Below, one piece after another: positions 1 to 8,309 of a DNA stretch of 64,000 nucleotides. Where the stretch lies: the NCBI RefSeq assembly GCF_002895945.1, contig NZ_NPZB01000001.1, positions 697,501 through 761,500 of the forward strand, given 5' to 3'. The position numbers were made by a program, and so were the translations under genes. Below the pieces are notes generated by a model. It was not told the DNA's origin, did not search any database, and saw nothing but the letters and a program-made list of their open reading frames with translations. Numbering within the stretch: the stretch's first letter is position 1; each line of letters starts with the position of its first letter. Source of the stretch: Solilutibacter silvestris. GTDB taxonomy: Bacteria; Pseudomonadota; Gammaproteobacteria; Xanthomonadales; Xanthomonadaceae.

Positions 1-556
1 TCGCCTTGCCACCGAAATCGCCCTGCCCGGTCTCGAAATCGGGATCGTTGACCAGCACCACCATGATCTTGCCGTGCAGGTCGACGCCCTTGTAATCGTC
101 CCACCGGCGTTCCGGTGCTTTCACGCCGTAGCCGACGAACACCAGCGGTGCGTTGCGGATATCGACGGACTTGGCGCCGTCGAGTGCGGCACGGACCGCG
201 ATCTGTTCGCCCTGCGCTAATGCGATCGTCTTGCCGTCGGCAGCGACCGAGACATGCGGCGTACCTTCGATCGCCGCGCGCAGCAATGGCACCGGCTGTG
301 TCCAGCCGCGTTTGCCGTTCTTCATCGTGCCACCAGGCTTCAGGCCGGCAGCCTGCAGTTGCGTGATCAGCCAGTTGACGGTTTTGGTTTCGCCGGCGGT
401 GGCCGGGCCGCGGCCTTCGAATGCATCCGACGAGAGCACGCGGATGTCATTGGAAATCGACTTGGGATCGAAGGTCGGCGTGTCCTTCGGGCCGCCTGCG
501 AACGCGGGGATGGCGGTGGCTGCGCACAGCGCAACCGTGAGCAGGGAACGGCGCAT
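1..556 (-). CDS. M28-family zinc peptidase, N-terminal part (3' end outside window)
   Basis: The gene runs off the left edge; only the first about 185 codons are visible, starting at the ATG on 556. The protein opens with a signal peptide (MRRSLLTVALCAATAIPAFA, then GG), so it is exported. The next segment, with SNDIRVLSSDAFEGRGPATA and an amphipathic NWLITQLQAAGLKPGG helix, is typical of the N-terminus of exported M28 aminopeptidases. It is followed by the start of an inserted PA domain (VFVGYGVKAPERRWDDYKG, then GKIMVVLVNDPDF). The metal-binding residues of M28 peptidases lie further on and are not visible, so activity cannot be judged. The family call rests on the N-terminal pattern. An inverted repeat at 574-599 lies just upstream. 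Confidence 0.8.
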   Translation of the reverse strand, partial: MRRSLLTVALCAATAIPAFAGGPKDTPTFDPKSISNDIRVLSSDAFEGRGPATAGETKTVNWLITQLQAAGLKPGGTMKNGKRGWTQPVPLLRAAIEGTPHVSVAADGKTIALAQGEQIAVRAALDGAKSVDIRNAPLVFVGYGVKAPERRWDDYKGVDLHGKIMVVLVNDPDFETGQGDFGGKA

Positions 557-573
557 CGGGCATCACCGAGGGG

Positions 574-599
574 AGGGCGTTCGATAGTAGCAACGCCCT
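574..599. promoter_or_regulatory. Inverted repeat upstream of the M28 peptidase gene
   Basis: AGGGCGTT and AACGCCCT form a perfect 8-base inverted repeat separated by 10 bases, 18 bases before the peptidase start. The spacer contains TACTAT on the minus strand (589-584), which could be a -10 box. It could be an operator or a leader hairpin; no -35 box is clear. Confidence 0.3.
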
Positions 600-652
600 G
601 CATTCGCGGATGTTGCGTCGCGCCACCCGCGGCTCAAGCCACGCGAGTTTCC

Positions 653-1099
653 TCAGTGCTTTTCGGCACCGGCCTCACTGATGATGAAGCTGCCGAACGA
701 GACGCCAAGCGCGACGCCCTTGCCCTTGCCGGACAGCGCGAGCGAGATCGGTCCCTTGGTCACCACCTGGGCCATCGCATTGTCGCCGGCGGCAGCGTTG
801 GCTTCCGCGGTGGCGTATCCGCCGAGGACGTCACGGATGTTGTAGACGCTGGAGAACCTGCCCTGTCCGTCGCGGACGGTGGACTTGCCGACGGTCAGTC
901 CGCCGCCCTTGGCTTCGATCTTCACCGGCAACGTGGTGCCGTCGCTGCAACGGACGATGCCATTGCCTTCGGAATGCTTGTAGAACACCGACCAGCTCTT
1001 CAGGTTGAAGCGCAAGTTGCAGTTGAGTTCGCCAGCGCTGGCGCTCTGCGCGAACAGTGCAGCCGCGCCCAGGGCGACGACGAAAATGGCTTTGCGCAT
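653..1099 (-). CDS. Small exported protein of unknown function
   Basis: 148 residues from the ATG at 1099, which has AGGA about 9 bases upstream and places a clean signal peptide at the N-terminus (MRKAIFVVALGAAALFAQSASAG). The mature protein of about 126 residues is rich in Gly and Ala in its second half, with a pattern of short beta strands (GKGKGVALGVSFGSFIIS). It has two Cys (in LNCNL and IVRCSDG) that could form a disulphide. I do not recognise the family securely; the C-terminal glycine-rich part is reminiscent of DUF992-type periplasmic proteins, but that is only an impression. It is flanked by same-strand genes with gaps of about 100 bases and shows no operon partner. Confidence 0.7.
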   Translation of the reverse strand: MRKAIFVVALGAAALFAQSASAGELNCNLRFNLKSWSVFYKHSEGNGIVRCSDGTTLPVKIEAKGGGLTVGKSTVRDGQGRFSSVYNIRDVLGGYATAEANAAAGDNAMAQVVTKGPISLALSGKGKGVALGVSFGSFIISEAGAEKH

Positions 1100-1198
1100 G
1101 GGATCATCCTGTCTGGCGCACCCCGATGGTGCCCGCATACGGTAGACGAATGTGGCCGTAACCCGGCGTGAGCGGCGGATCCGCGCCGGGGTTGCTGT

Positions 1199-1435
1199 TC
1201 AGGTGCGGAAATACGCCTCGACGTTGCCCTTGATCTTCATCGTCATCGGTTGGCCACGACGATCCAGTGCGCGACCCATCGCGACCCGGATCCAGCCCTC
1301 GCTCACGCAATATTCTTCGACATTGGTGCGCTCGACGCCGTTGAAACGGATGCCGACGCCGCGTTCCAGCATGTCGGGATCATGGAACTTGCTGCGCGGA
1401 TCGTTGCTGAGATGGTCGGGCGGGGCGTCGGTCAT
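1199..1435 (-). CDS. DUF3297 family protein
   Basis: A 78-residue cytoplasmic protein starting MTDAPPDHLS. The segments GIRFNGVERTNVEEYCVSEG and the ending KIKGNVEAYF match the DUF3297 family, a small conserved proteobacterial protein of unknown function usually of this length. The start at 1435 is chosen because a longer reading to 1651 adds an Arg/Cys-rich stretch that looks non-coding and runs across the start of the neighbouring transpeptidase gene. No biochemical role is established. Confidence 0.85.
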   Translation of the reverse strand: MTDAPPDHLSNDPRSKFHDPDMLERGVGIRFNGVERTNVEEYCVSEGWIRVAMGRALDRRGQPMTMKIKGNVEAYFRT

Positions 1436-1566
1436 GGCGAATCTCGGCGAAGGAAAGTGCACAGGATACGGAGCCTGAAGGCCAGTTTCATCTTCCGGCG
1501 ATGATTTCACGCAGCATCGCTCAGGGGTCGGCGACCATGCGGGCAGGCTTGGACACGAGGATTCCC

Positions 1567-2532
1567 ATGTTCCGCAACACCAATGCCCGCGCCATGGCCT
1601 GTGCCATCGCACTCGGCGCTGTGCTGCCCCTGCGCGTCGTCGCGGCAGCACCCGCCGGCCCCATGGACGCCTCGACGATCAATGCCGCCACCACCGGCAG
1701 GGCCGCGGCCCTGCGCGCCCAGATCCTGCTGGAACGCGCGCACTTTTCTCCCGGCGAGATCGACGGCGCCGGCGGCACGAACACCCGCGAGGCCATCGCC
1801 GGGTTCCAGTTGGCGCAGGGAATCAACCCCGGCGGAGTGATGGATGACGCGACCTGGACGGCATTGCAGCAGCAAGGCGATGCGATCGTCCAGTACACGC
1901 TCACCGATACAGACGTGAAGGGCCCGTTCGTGCGCATTCCGTCGAGCATGGCCGCGCAGGCGCGCATGAAGGCGATGGGCTACGCCAGCGTGGCCGAGGC
2001 GCTTGGCGAAAAATTCCACTGCAGCCCGGCCTTGTTGAAGGCGCTGAATCCCGGCAAGGCGTTCACCGCCGGCACGGTGTTGAACGTGCCGAACGTGCAG
2101 AATCTTTCGGCGTTGCCGAAGGCGGCGCGCGTGATCGTCGACAAATCCGCGTCGCTGCTGTTGCTGGTCGATGGCGCGGGCAAGGTCTACGCGCAGTTCC
2201 CGGTCTCCAGTGGCAGCGAACATGATCCGCTGCCGATCGGCGAGTGGAAGATCACCGGCATCGCGCGCGATCCGGTGTTCCACTACAACCCGCAGCTGTT
2301 CTGGGATGCCAAGGCCAGCGACCGCAAGGCGACGATCCCGGCCGGCCCCAACAATCCTGTCGGCGTGGTGTGGATGGATCTCTCCAAGGAACACTACGGC
2401 ATCCATGGCACGCCCGAACCGTCCCGCATCGGCAAGACCGAATCGCACGGCTGCATCCGCATGACCAACTGGTCGGCGCTGGAGGTGGCGGGTACAGTGG
2501 CCGCGGGAACGCCGGTGAAATTGCAGGAGTAA
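1567..2532 (+). CDS. Exported L,D-transpeptidase (YkuD) with peptidoglycan-binding domain
   Basis: 321 residues from the ATG at 1567, preceded by a GAGGA ribosome site; an upstream ATG at 1501 would put 22 extra residues before the signal peptide. Order: signal peptide (about 1-29, ending VVAAAP), a PG_binding_1 domain (about 40-100; FSPGEIDGAGGTNTREAIAG), a LysM-like segment (about 138-178; FHCSPALLKALNPGKAF), and a C-terminal YkuD catalytic domain. The active-site motif is SHGCIRM with Cys296 and His294, and YGIHGT lies upstream. The family makes 3-3 cross-links in peptidoglycan or attaches proteins to it in the periplasm. It is followed after two bases by an M23 peptidase gene, so a cell-wall remodelling pair is likely. 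Confidence 0.92.
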   Translation: MFRNTNARAMACAIALGAVLPLRVVAAAPAGPMDASTINAATTGRAAALRAQILLERAHFSPGEIDGAGGTNTREAIAGFQLAQGINPGGVMDDATWTALQQQGDAIVQYTLTDTDVKGPFVRIPSSMAAQARMKAMGYASVAEALGEKFHCSPALLKALNPGKAFTAGTVLNVPNVQNLSALPKAARVIVDKSASLLLLVDGAGKVYAQFPVSSGSEHDPLPIGEWKITGIARDPVFHYNPQLFWDAKASDRKATIPAGPNNPVGVVWMDLSKEHYGIHGTPEPSRIGKTESHGCIRMTNWSALEVAGTVAAGTPVKLQE

Positions 2533-2534
2533 CC

Positions 2535-3338
2535 ATGGACACGAACATCGATCCCGATCGCAATCCCGACACGACCACGACCGCGAACACCGGCGAGGTC
2601 GGCATCTTCACCCGCCTGATCCGGGGCTTGTTGCTGATCGCCATCGGCGTGGTGATCGGTGGCATTTCCGTCTATCTGTGGATTGGCGCGCAGCCCTCAT
2701 TGCGCGGCGGCATCGCCGATGTCGTCGCAGTGCCGGCTGCGGTCGATCCCGCCAATCCACCCGCGCAACCGACTGGATCGACGCCGCTTCCTGGCCCGCC
2801 AGTGGATGCGCCCGCCGGACAATTCGATTCCGCCGCAGCGACGACGAATGCGAACGAAGCGCCGGTGCTGGATGGCAGCCGGCTGATCATCCCGGTGCAG
2901 GGCATCCAGCCCGGACAATTGCAGGACACCTACAGTGACGCGCGTGGCAGCGGCCGCGTGCACGATGCCATCGACATCATGGCGCCGGCCGGCACGCCGG
3001 TGCTCGCCGCCGCCGATGGCAAGGTCGCCAAACTGTTCCAGAGCAAACTCGGCGGCACCACGTTGTACCAATACGACGACACCGGTGCGATCGTCTATTA
3101 CTACGCGCATCTGCAAGCCTATGCGCCCGGCATCCACGAGGGCATGGCCGTGAAGCGGGGTGACGTGATCGGCCAGGTCGGCAGTACCGGCAATGCCAGC
3201 GCCGGCGCGCCGCATCTGCATTTCGCGATCATGGTGCTGGGGCCGGAAAAACAATGGTGGAAGGGCAGCGCCATCAATCCCTATCCATTGCTGGGTGGCG
3301 CGGCGAAGGGCACGACTGCACCGACACCCCAGCCCTGA
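2535..3338 (+). CDS. Membrane-anchored M23 peptidase (LytM/NlpD type)
   Basis: 267 residues from the ATG at 2535, with AGGAG 5 bases upstream overlapping the end of the transpeptidase gene, so the two are probably co-transcribed. One N-terminal membrane segment (about 27-50, LLLIAIGVVIGGISVYLWIG) is followed by a Pro/Ala/Thr-rich linker and a C-terminal M23 domain. The zinc motif is intact: HDAID in place of the first His-x-x-x-Asp, and PHLHFAIM near the C-terminus with HLH, plus YYYAHL between. M23 peptidases of this architecture cleave peptidoglycan cross-bridges or activate amidases in the periplasm. Whether it cleaves directly is not decided by sequence, but all ligands are present. Confidence 0.9.
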   Translation: MDTNIDPDRNPDTTTTANTGEVGIFTRLIRGLLLIAIGVVIGGISVYLWIGAQPSLRGGIADVVAVPAAVDPANPPAQPTGSTPLPGPPVDAPAGQFDSAAATTNANEAPVLDGSRLIIPVQGIQPGQLQDTYSDARGSGRVHDAIDIMAPAGTPVLAAADGKVAKLFQSKLGGTTLYQYDDTGAIVYYYAHLQAYAPGIHEGMAVKRGDVIGQVGSTGNASAGAPHLHFAIMVLGPEKQWWKGSAINPYPLLGGAAKGTTAPTPQP

Positions 3339-3386
3339 TCTCCGCGCTTCCGGCACACTAGTCATCTTTCTAGCGGATGCGCTGGT

Positions 3387-4424
3387 GTGAAGAACGATCC
3401 CGCCCTGCAGGCATTGTGGCTGCCGCTCGATAGCGGTCGCATCGCGCTGCCGAACGTCGACAAGCCCGCCAACCCCGGTTTGTTCCTCAACGCGCGTGCG
3501 CCGTTGCCGGCAAACGGGCGATCCTTGGCGTGCGTTCAACCGTTCCGCCCCGATTTCGACGCGCTGGTGCGCGCGGGCGCGGAGGCGCATGGCGATGACG
3601 ACGGCATCGCAGCGGGATCACAACCGCTGGTGTTGTTGCTGGCATCGCGTGCCCGTGCATGGAATCGTGCCTTGCTGGCGCGCGCGGCCGTGTTGTGCGC
3701 GTCCGATGGACAGATCGTTGCGAGCGCGAGCAACGACGAAGGCGCGAAATCGCTGGAAGCGGATTTCATGCGACTGTTCGGCGGCGGCAACGTCTTGTCG
3801 AAGCACAAGTGTCGCGTCGTCTGGGCATCGCCGCGGTCGGTCGATCATGCGATCGCGGACGAATGGCTGCGTGCGGCCGAACCACGACGTCGCGATGACG
3901 GATTGTGGACGCAGGCCGGGGTGTTTTCCGCCGATGGCATCGATCCCGCCAGCGCCTTGCTGATGATGCATCTTCCCGCCAATCTTGCCGGAACCATCGC
4001 CGATTTCGGCGCCGGCAGCGGCGTGCTGTCGCGGCACGTGGCGCGCCATTGCCAGCAGGCGCGCAAGATCGATCTCTACGAAGCCGACCATCGCGCGCTG
4101 CAACTGGCGAAGCGCAACCTCGGGGATGCCAATGTCGACACGGCATATCACTGGCATGACATCGCCGCCGGCGTGAGCGAACGTTTCGATGCGGTGGTGA
4201 TGAATCCGCCCTTCCATCTCACCGGCAAGCGCGGCATCCCAGAGCTCGGCCAGCGCTTCATCGACGTCGCCGCCGATGCCTTGCAGCGACGTGGCGCGTT
4301 GTGGATGGTGGCGAACGCGCATTTGCCCTATGAAGAGGTGTTGGCAAAGCGCTTTGCACGTGTCGATGCGGTGGCCACGCACGCCGGCTTCAAGGTGCTG
4401 CACGCCGCGGAGCCGCACCGATGA
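3387..4424 (+). CDS. rsmC: Class I methyltransferase, RsmC-like 16S rRNA (guanine-N2) methyltransferase
   Basis: 345 residues starting with GTG at 3387. The N-terminal half is a diverged, non-catalytic methyltransferase-like domain, as in RsmC; the C-terminal half is an MTS domain with the SAM-binding stretch IADFGAGSGVLSRH and the catalytic motif VVMNPPFHLTGKRG. The NPPFH form is typical of guanine-N2 rRNA methyltransferases that modify G1207 of 16S rRNA. It overlaps the next gene by ATGA at 4421-4424, and that gene also encodes an rRNA modification enzyme, which supports an rRNA target. RsmC is preferred over its paralogue RlmG from the overall size and context, but the exact base is inferred. 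Confidence 0.8.
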   Translation: MKNDPALQALWLPLDSGRIALPNVDKPANPGLFLNARAPLPANGRSLACVQPFRPDFDALVRAGAEAHGDDDGIAAGSQPLVLLLASRARAWNRALLARAAVLCASDGQIVASASNDEGAKSLEADFMRLFGGGNVLSKHKCRVVWASPRSVDHAIADEWLRAAEPRRRDDGLWTQAGVFSADGIDPASALLMMHLPANLAGTIADFGAGSGVLSRHVARHCQQARKIDLYEADHRALQLAKRNLGDANVDTAYHWHDIAAGVSERFDAVVMNPPFHLTGKRGIPELGQRFIDVAADALQRRGALWMVANAHLPYEEVLAKRFARVDAVATHAGFKVLHAAEPHR

Positions 4425-5131
4425 GCCGGGTCAAACTGTTGCGCTATCTCGCCAATCTCGGCTACGGCAGTCGTCGCGAGGTGTTGGGATTGTTCGCCGA
4501 TGGTCATGTCGCCGATGCCGCCGGCGAAACCTTGTATGGCGATGACGTCCGCGCCCACGACGACATCCGCATCGATGGCGAAGCGCTCGATCCCGCACCC
4601 GGCCTGCTGTTGATGCTCAACAAGCCGACCGGCTACACCTGTTCGACCAAGGACAAGGGGCGCTTGATCTACGACCTGCTGCCGCGCCGCTTTCGCCATC
4701 GCGATCCGCTGGTGTCGCCGGTGGGACGGCTCGATCGCGACACTTCCGGCCTGTTGTTGATGACCGACGACGGCACGCTGCTGCACCGGATCATCGCGCC
4801 GAAATCGAAATTGCCGAAGATCTATCGCGCGCATCTGGCCAGCGACCTGCGTGGCGATGAAGGCGCGATCTTCGCCAGCGGCACGTTGATGCTGGAGGGC
4901 GAGCAGACGCTGCTGTTGCCTGCGGAACTCGAGGTATTGGGGCCGCGTGACGCGCGACTGACCTTGCACGAAGGCCGTTACCACCAGGTGCGGCGGATGT
5001 TCGTGGCGGTCGGCAATCACGTCGAGGCGCTGCATCGCGAGCGCATCGGCGGGCTGGAACTTGGTGGCTTGCCGGAAGGCGAGTGGCGCTTGCTGGGCGA
5101 TGACGAGCGGGTGCGGTTGTTTGCCCAGTGA
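4421..5131 (+). CDS. rsuA: RsuA-family 16S rRNA pseudouridine synthase
   Basis: 236 residues. An S4 RNA-binding domain (about 1-55; LLRYLANLGYGSRREVLGLF) precedes the pseudouridine synthase domain. The catalytic motif GRLDRDTSGLLLMTDDG carries the conserved Asp, and LMLNKPTGYTCS is the usual KPxG strand. The family isomerises U516 of 16S rRNA (RsuA) or related positions. Its ATGA overlap with the upstream methyltransferase indicates translational coupling. Length matches E. coli RsuA (231). The paralogues RluE and RluF are less likely because the S4 domain is complete and the protein is short. Confidence 0.85.
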   Translation: MSRVKLLRYLANLGYGSRREVLGLFADGHVADAAGETLYGDDVRAHDDIRIDGEALDPAPGLLLMLNKPTGYTCSTKDKGRLIYDLLPRRFRHRDPLVSPVGRLDRDTSGLLLMTDDGTLLHRIIAPKSKLPKIYRAHLASDLRGDEGAIFASGTLMLEGEQTLLLPAELEVLGPRDARLTLHEGRYHQVRRMFVAVGNHVEALHRERIGGLELGGLPEGEWRLLGDDERVRLFAQ

Positions 5132-5141
5132 CTGAGCGCGC

Positions 5142-5705
5142 TTACTCCGCCAGCAACTTCCGATATCCCTCCGCGCCCAGCGCCGTCACCGTCGCGATAT
5201 TGCGTTCGATGATCGCATCGGGATCCGGGTAGGCCGCGACCGCGCGATCGATGCTGGCCTCGCGCAACAGATGCAACGTTGGCCACGGCGCGCGATTGGT
5301 CAGGTTCTCGGGGTCTTCGGGCGCAGTGCCGGCGAACTGGTAGTGCGGATGGAAACTCGCGACCTGCAACTCGCCATCCAGCTCCAGCGATTCAACCAGC
5401 GCATCGGCGCTCTCGAGGAAATCGTTGTAGTCGAGGAAATCTTCCAGCACCTGCGGATGCACCAGCAACGTCGTGTCGATGGTTTCCGCCGGGGTGTCGC
5501 GCAACAACAACAACTCCTCGCCCAGCTGTTCCAGCAATGCCGCTTCCGTGCTGGCATCGCTGACCACGATCCGCACCTGCTGTTTCACCCACACCGCTTT
5601 CGCGAACGGACACAGGTTCAACCCGATCACCGCGCGCTCGATCCAGCGACGGATGTCGGCTTCGACCGCGGCATCGTCGATGGCAGGCGTGCCGGTGTCG
5701 CTCAT
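5142..5705 (-). CDS. DUF1415 family protein
   Basis: 187 residues from the ATG at 5705 (MSDTG); a GTG at 5717 would add four residues and overlap the upstream yajQ gene. The sequence RWIERAVIGLNLCPFAKAVW near the N-terminus, followed by a run of Glu/Leu helices and the SFHPHYQFAG motif in the middle, matches DUF1415, a conserved proteobacterial family of about 180-190 residues. The conserved Cys-Pro and His residues suggest a ligand or metal site, but no function has been established. It lies 5 bases after yajQ on the same strand and is probably co-transcribed with it. Confidence 0.85.
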   Translation of the reverse strand: MSDTGTPAIDDAAVEADIRRWIERAVIGLNLCPFAKAVWVKQQVRIVVSDASTEAALLEQLGEELLLLRDTPAETIDTTLLVHPQVLEDFLDYNDFLESADALVESLELDGELQVASFHPHYQFAGTAPEDPENLTNRAPWPTLHLLREASIDRAVAAYPDPDAIIERNIATVTALGAEGYRKLLAE

Positions 5706-5709
5706 CGGA

Positions 5710-6192
5710 TCAATCACGAAAGTTGTCGAACTGCAGCGGGCGTTCGAATTCCTGGCCGCGCAACAGTGCCATCGCCGCCTGCAAGTCGTCGCGCTTCTTG
5801 CCGGTCACTCGCAATTTCTCGCCGTTGATCTGCGCTTCCACCTTGAGCTTGCCGTCCTTGATCGCCGCCTGCAGCTTCTTCGCCAACTCGCGCTCGATGC
5901 CCTGCTTGACGGTGATCGTCTGGCGCGCGCCGGCGACATTGGTTTCGACGTCGCCCGGTTCCAGGCAACGCGGATCGATCTTCCGCGCCGTCAGCCGCGC
6001 CCGCAGGATGTCGCTCATCTGCTGCAACTGGAACTCGCTCGGCGCGGATAGCGCGATGGATTTGTCGTCGAGGGTGAACGTGGCCTCCACGCCCTTGAAG
6101 TCGAAGCGCGTCGACAACTCGCGATTGGCCTGGTCGACCGCGTTGGTGAGTTCGTGGACGTCCACTTCGGAAACGATGTCGAACGATGGCAT
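5710..6192 (-). CDS. yajQ: YajQ-family nucleotide-binding protein
   Basis: 160 residues, the usual length for the family. It starts MPSFDIVSEVDVHELTNAVD, with STRFDFKG a few residues on; both are hallmarks of YajQ. The structure is two linked ferredoxin-like RNA-binding folds. In Xanthomonas a YajQ protein (XC_3703) binds cyclic di-GMP and acts as a co-regulator of virulence genes, so a similar signalling role is possible here by family membership. The gene leads a two-gene unit with the DUF1415 gene. Confidence 0.93.
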   Translation of the reverse strand: MPSFDIVSEVDVHELTNAVDQANRELSTRFDFKGVEATFTLDDKSIALSAPSEFQLQQMSDILRARLTARKIDPRCLEPGDVETNVAGARQTITVKQGIERELAKKLQAAIKDGKLKVEAQINGEKLRVTGKKRDDLQAAMALLRGQEFERPLQFDNFRD

Positions 6193-6253
6193 GGAAGGCT
6201 CCGGAAAACCGATGCATACAGGTTACCAGCCCGACTGCCACTACCATCGCGGC

Positions 6254-6811
6254 ATGCCCTTGTTGCTGGTGCCCTTGCTCATCCTCGGACTCGTCCTGCT
6301 GTGGGCGTTGCTGCTGCCGTTGTCGTTGTTGCAGCGCTATCGCCATGGCAAGTCGCGGCGACGGGTGATTCCATGGGTCGCCGGGGCGAATGCCTGGGCA
6401 TTGCTGGTTTCGCTGGCCAGCTTCCTGATCGGTGCAGCGCTGGCGCAACGCTGGCTGGATGATGCCTTCGCGTCGGCGTGCATCGGGCTGGCGGTCGGGT
6501 TTGCCCTCGGTCTGCTCAATCTGTGGACGTCGCGACTGGAATGGCAGGGCCACCATCTCCATGTCCAGCCGCATGCGTTGATCGCATTGCTGCTGACGGT
6601 GCTGGTGGCAGGGCGTCTGGCGCTGGGGATGTGGCAGGCGTGGAAATATGGATTCACCCTGCATCCGGCCGTGATGGATGGCCCGTGGCTGCTGCGCCCC
6701 GACAGCCTGTTCGCATTTGGTGGCTTGCTGTTGGGCCACTACTTCGCGTGGAGTTGGGCGCTGCGGGCGCGGCTGCGGCATGGCCATCGGCGGCTATACC
6801 GTCAAATTTGA
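6254..6811 (+). CDS. Small polytopic membrane protein (CcdC/DUF1453-like)
   Basis: 185 residues from the ATG at 6254 (MPLLLVPLLILGLVLLWALL). Hydrophobic stretches predict about five transmembrane segments: near residues 1-25, 45-63, 70-88, 110-130 and 155-172. The basic loop QRYRHGKSRRR follows the first segment, so that loop should be cytoplasmic. The layout resembles the CcdC/DUF1453 group of small membrane proteins; I am not certain of the family and no function is known. It lies head to head with yajQ (about 60 bases between starts) and 87 bases before the PDH E2 gene. It is probably not part of the PDH function. Confidence 0.65.
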   Translation: MPLLLVPLLILGLVLLWALLLPLSLLQRYRHGKSRRRVIPWVAGANAWALLVSLASFLIGAALAQRWLDDAFASACIGLAVGFALGLLNLWTSRLEWQGHHLHVQPHALIALLLTVLVAGRLALGMWQAWKYGFTLHPAVMDGPWLLRPDSLFAFGGLLLGHYFAWSWALRARLRHGHRRLYRQI

Positions 6812-6818
6812 CCCGGAT

Positions 6819-6865
6819 CATATTTCCCACCGCCGACTTTCGTTTGTCCGGACGCGTGAAATATG
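6819..6865. promoter_or_regulatory. Inverted repeat upstream of aceF
   Basis: CATATTTC at 6819-6826 and GAAATATG at 6858-6865 form an 8-base inverted repeat with a 31-base spacer, 33 bases before the E2 start. The arms are AT-rich against a GC-rich background. It may be an operator for the PDH genes or a chance repeat. Confidence 0.3.
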
Positions 6866-6898
6866 GCCAAATGGGGGTTCCACTGCCCGGAGCACGCC

Positions 6899-8296
6899 AT
6901 GGCCGATCTCAAGGAATCCCGCGTCCCCGATATCGGTGACTACCACGATATCCCCGTCATCGAATTGCTGGTGAAGGTGGGCGATACCGTCGCCAAGGAC
7001 GAGGGTCTAGTGACGCTGGAGTCCGACAAGGCGACGATGGAAGTGCCTGCGGAGTTCGCGGGCGTCATCAAGGAATTGCGCGTCAAGCTCGGCGACAACG
7101 TCTCGCAAGGCGCCGTGGTCGCGGTGATCGAAGCGCAGGGTGCGGGTGAACCGCCGCGCGCCGAACCGGTCGCGGCGCCGCTGGTCGCCAATTCCGAAGT
7201 CGTCGGCACGGTGCAGCCGGTCGAGGTGTCAGCGACGCCCGACATGCTCACGCAGGAATCGATCGCCAGCAACGAGACCGCCGCGCCGCGTCCGCCGCAG
7301 ACGGCGCATGCCTCGGGTGCCGGCTTGCCGCCGGTGCGTTTCGATGCCGATGCAGTGATGCCGGACAAGGTGCCCTACGCGAGTCCGGTGGTCCGCTTGT
7401 ATGCGCGCGAGCTCGGTGTCGACCTGTTGCAGGTGAAGGGCAGCGGCGACAAGGGCCGCATCACCCGCGAGGACGTGCAGCAATTCGTGAAGTCGGCGCT
7501 GGCCGGCGGCGGCGCGACGCGACCTGCCGCGACCGGTGGTGGCGGCGGGCTCGATCTGCTGCCGTGGCCCAAGGTCGATTTCAGCAAGTTCGGCGAGATC
7601 GAAGCCAAGCCACTGTCGCGCATCCAGAAGATTTCCGGTGCCAACCTCGCGCGCAACTGGGCGATGATCCCGCACGTCACCCAGTTCGATCGCGCCGACA
7701 TCAGCTCGCTCGAAGAGTTGCGCGTTGCCTTGAACAACGAGAACGCCAAGGCGATCGCCGCGGGCAAGGCCGGCAAGGTGACGATGCTCGCCTTCATGAT
7801 CAAGGCCTGCGTTGCCGCACTGAAGAAGTACCCGACCTTCAACGCCTCGCTCGATGGCGACAACCTGGTGCTGAAGAAGTATTTCAACATCGGTTTCGCC
7901 GCCGACACGCCGAACGGTCTCGTCGTGCCGGTGTTGCGCGATGCCGATCGGAAGGGCGTGATGCAGATCGCGCAGGAGATGGGCGATCTCGCTGCGCTGG
8001 CGCGCGATGGCAAGCTCAAGCCCGACCAGATGCAGGGTGGCTGCTTCACCATCAGTTCGCTGGGCGGCATCGGCGGCACCGCGTTCACCCCGATCATCAA
8101 TGCGCCGGAAGTGGCGATCCTCGGCGTCTCGAAGTCGGACATGCAGCCGGTGTGGGACGGCAAGGCCTTCCAGCCGCGGATGATGGTGCCGCTGTCGCTG
8201 AGCTACGACCACCGCGTGATCGATGGCGCGCTGGCGGCGCGTTTCACCAGCTACCTGGCGCAGGTGCTGGCCGACATGCGTCGCGCGATGCTGTGA
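6899..8296 (+). CDS. aceF: Dihydrolipoyllysine acetyltransferase (PDH complex E2)
   Basis: 465 residues from the ATG at 6899. There is one lipoyl domain (about 1-80) with the lipoylation site ESDKATM (Lys44). A flexible Ala/Pro/Glu linker follows, then a peripheral subunit-binding domain (about 158-200; YASPVVRLYARELGVDLLQV) and the catalytic acetyltransferase domain with the active-site motif SYDHRVIDGALAARF near the C-terminus. It transfers acetyl groups from lipoate to CoA in the cytoplasm. The E1 gene aceE is not in the window. E3 follows after an intervening channel gene. The lipoyl domain is nearly identical in its core to that fused to E3. A 2-oxoglutarate dehydrogenase E2 is less likely because of the strong similarity to the E3-linked domain and the DHRVIDGA form. 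Confidence 0.92.
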   Translation: MADLKESRVPDIGDYHDIPVIELLVKVGDTVAKDEGLVTLESDKATMEVPAEFAGVIKELRVKLGDNVSQGAVVAVIEAQGAGEPPRAEPVAAPLVANSEVVGTVQPVEVSATPDMLTQESIASNETAAPRPPQTAHASGAGLPPVRFDADAVMPDKVPYASPVVRLYARELGVDLLQVKGSGDKGRITREDVQQFVKSALAGGGATRPAATGGGGGLDLLPWPKVDFSKFGEIEAKPLSRIQKISGANLARNWAMIPHVTQFDRADISSLEELRVALNNENAKAIAAGKAGKVTMLAFMIKACVAALKKYPTFNASLDGDNLVLKKYFNIGFAADTPNGLVVPVLRDADRKGVMQIAQEMGDLAALARDGKLKPDQMQGGCFTISSLGGIGGTAFTPIINAPEVAILGVSKSDMQPVWDGKAFQPRMMVPLSLSYDHRVIDGALAARFTSYLAQVLADMRRAML

Positions 8297-8309
8297 CCGT
8301 TTGACGGCC

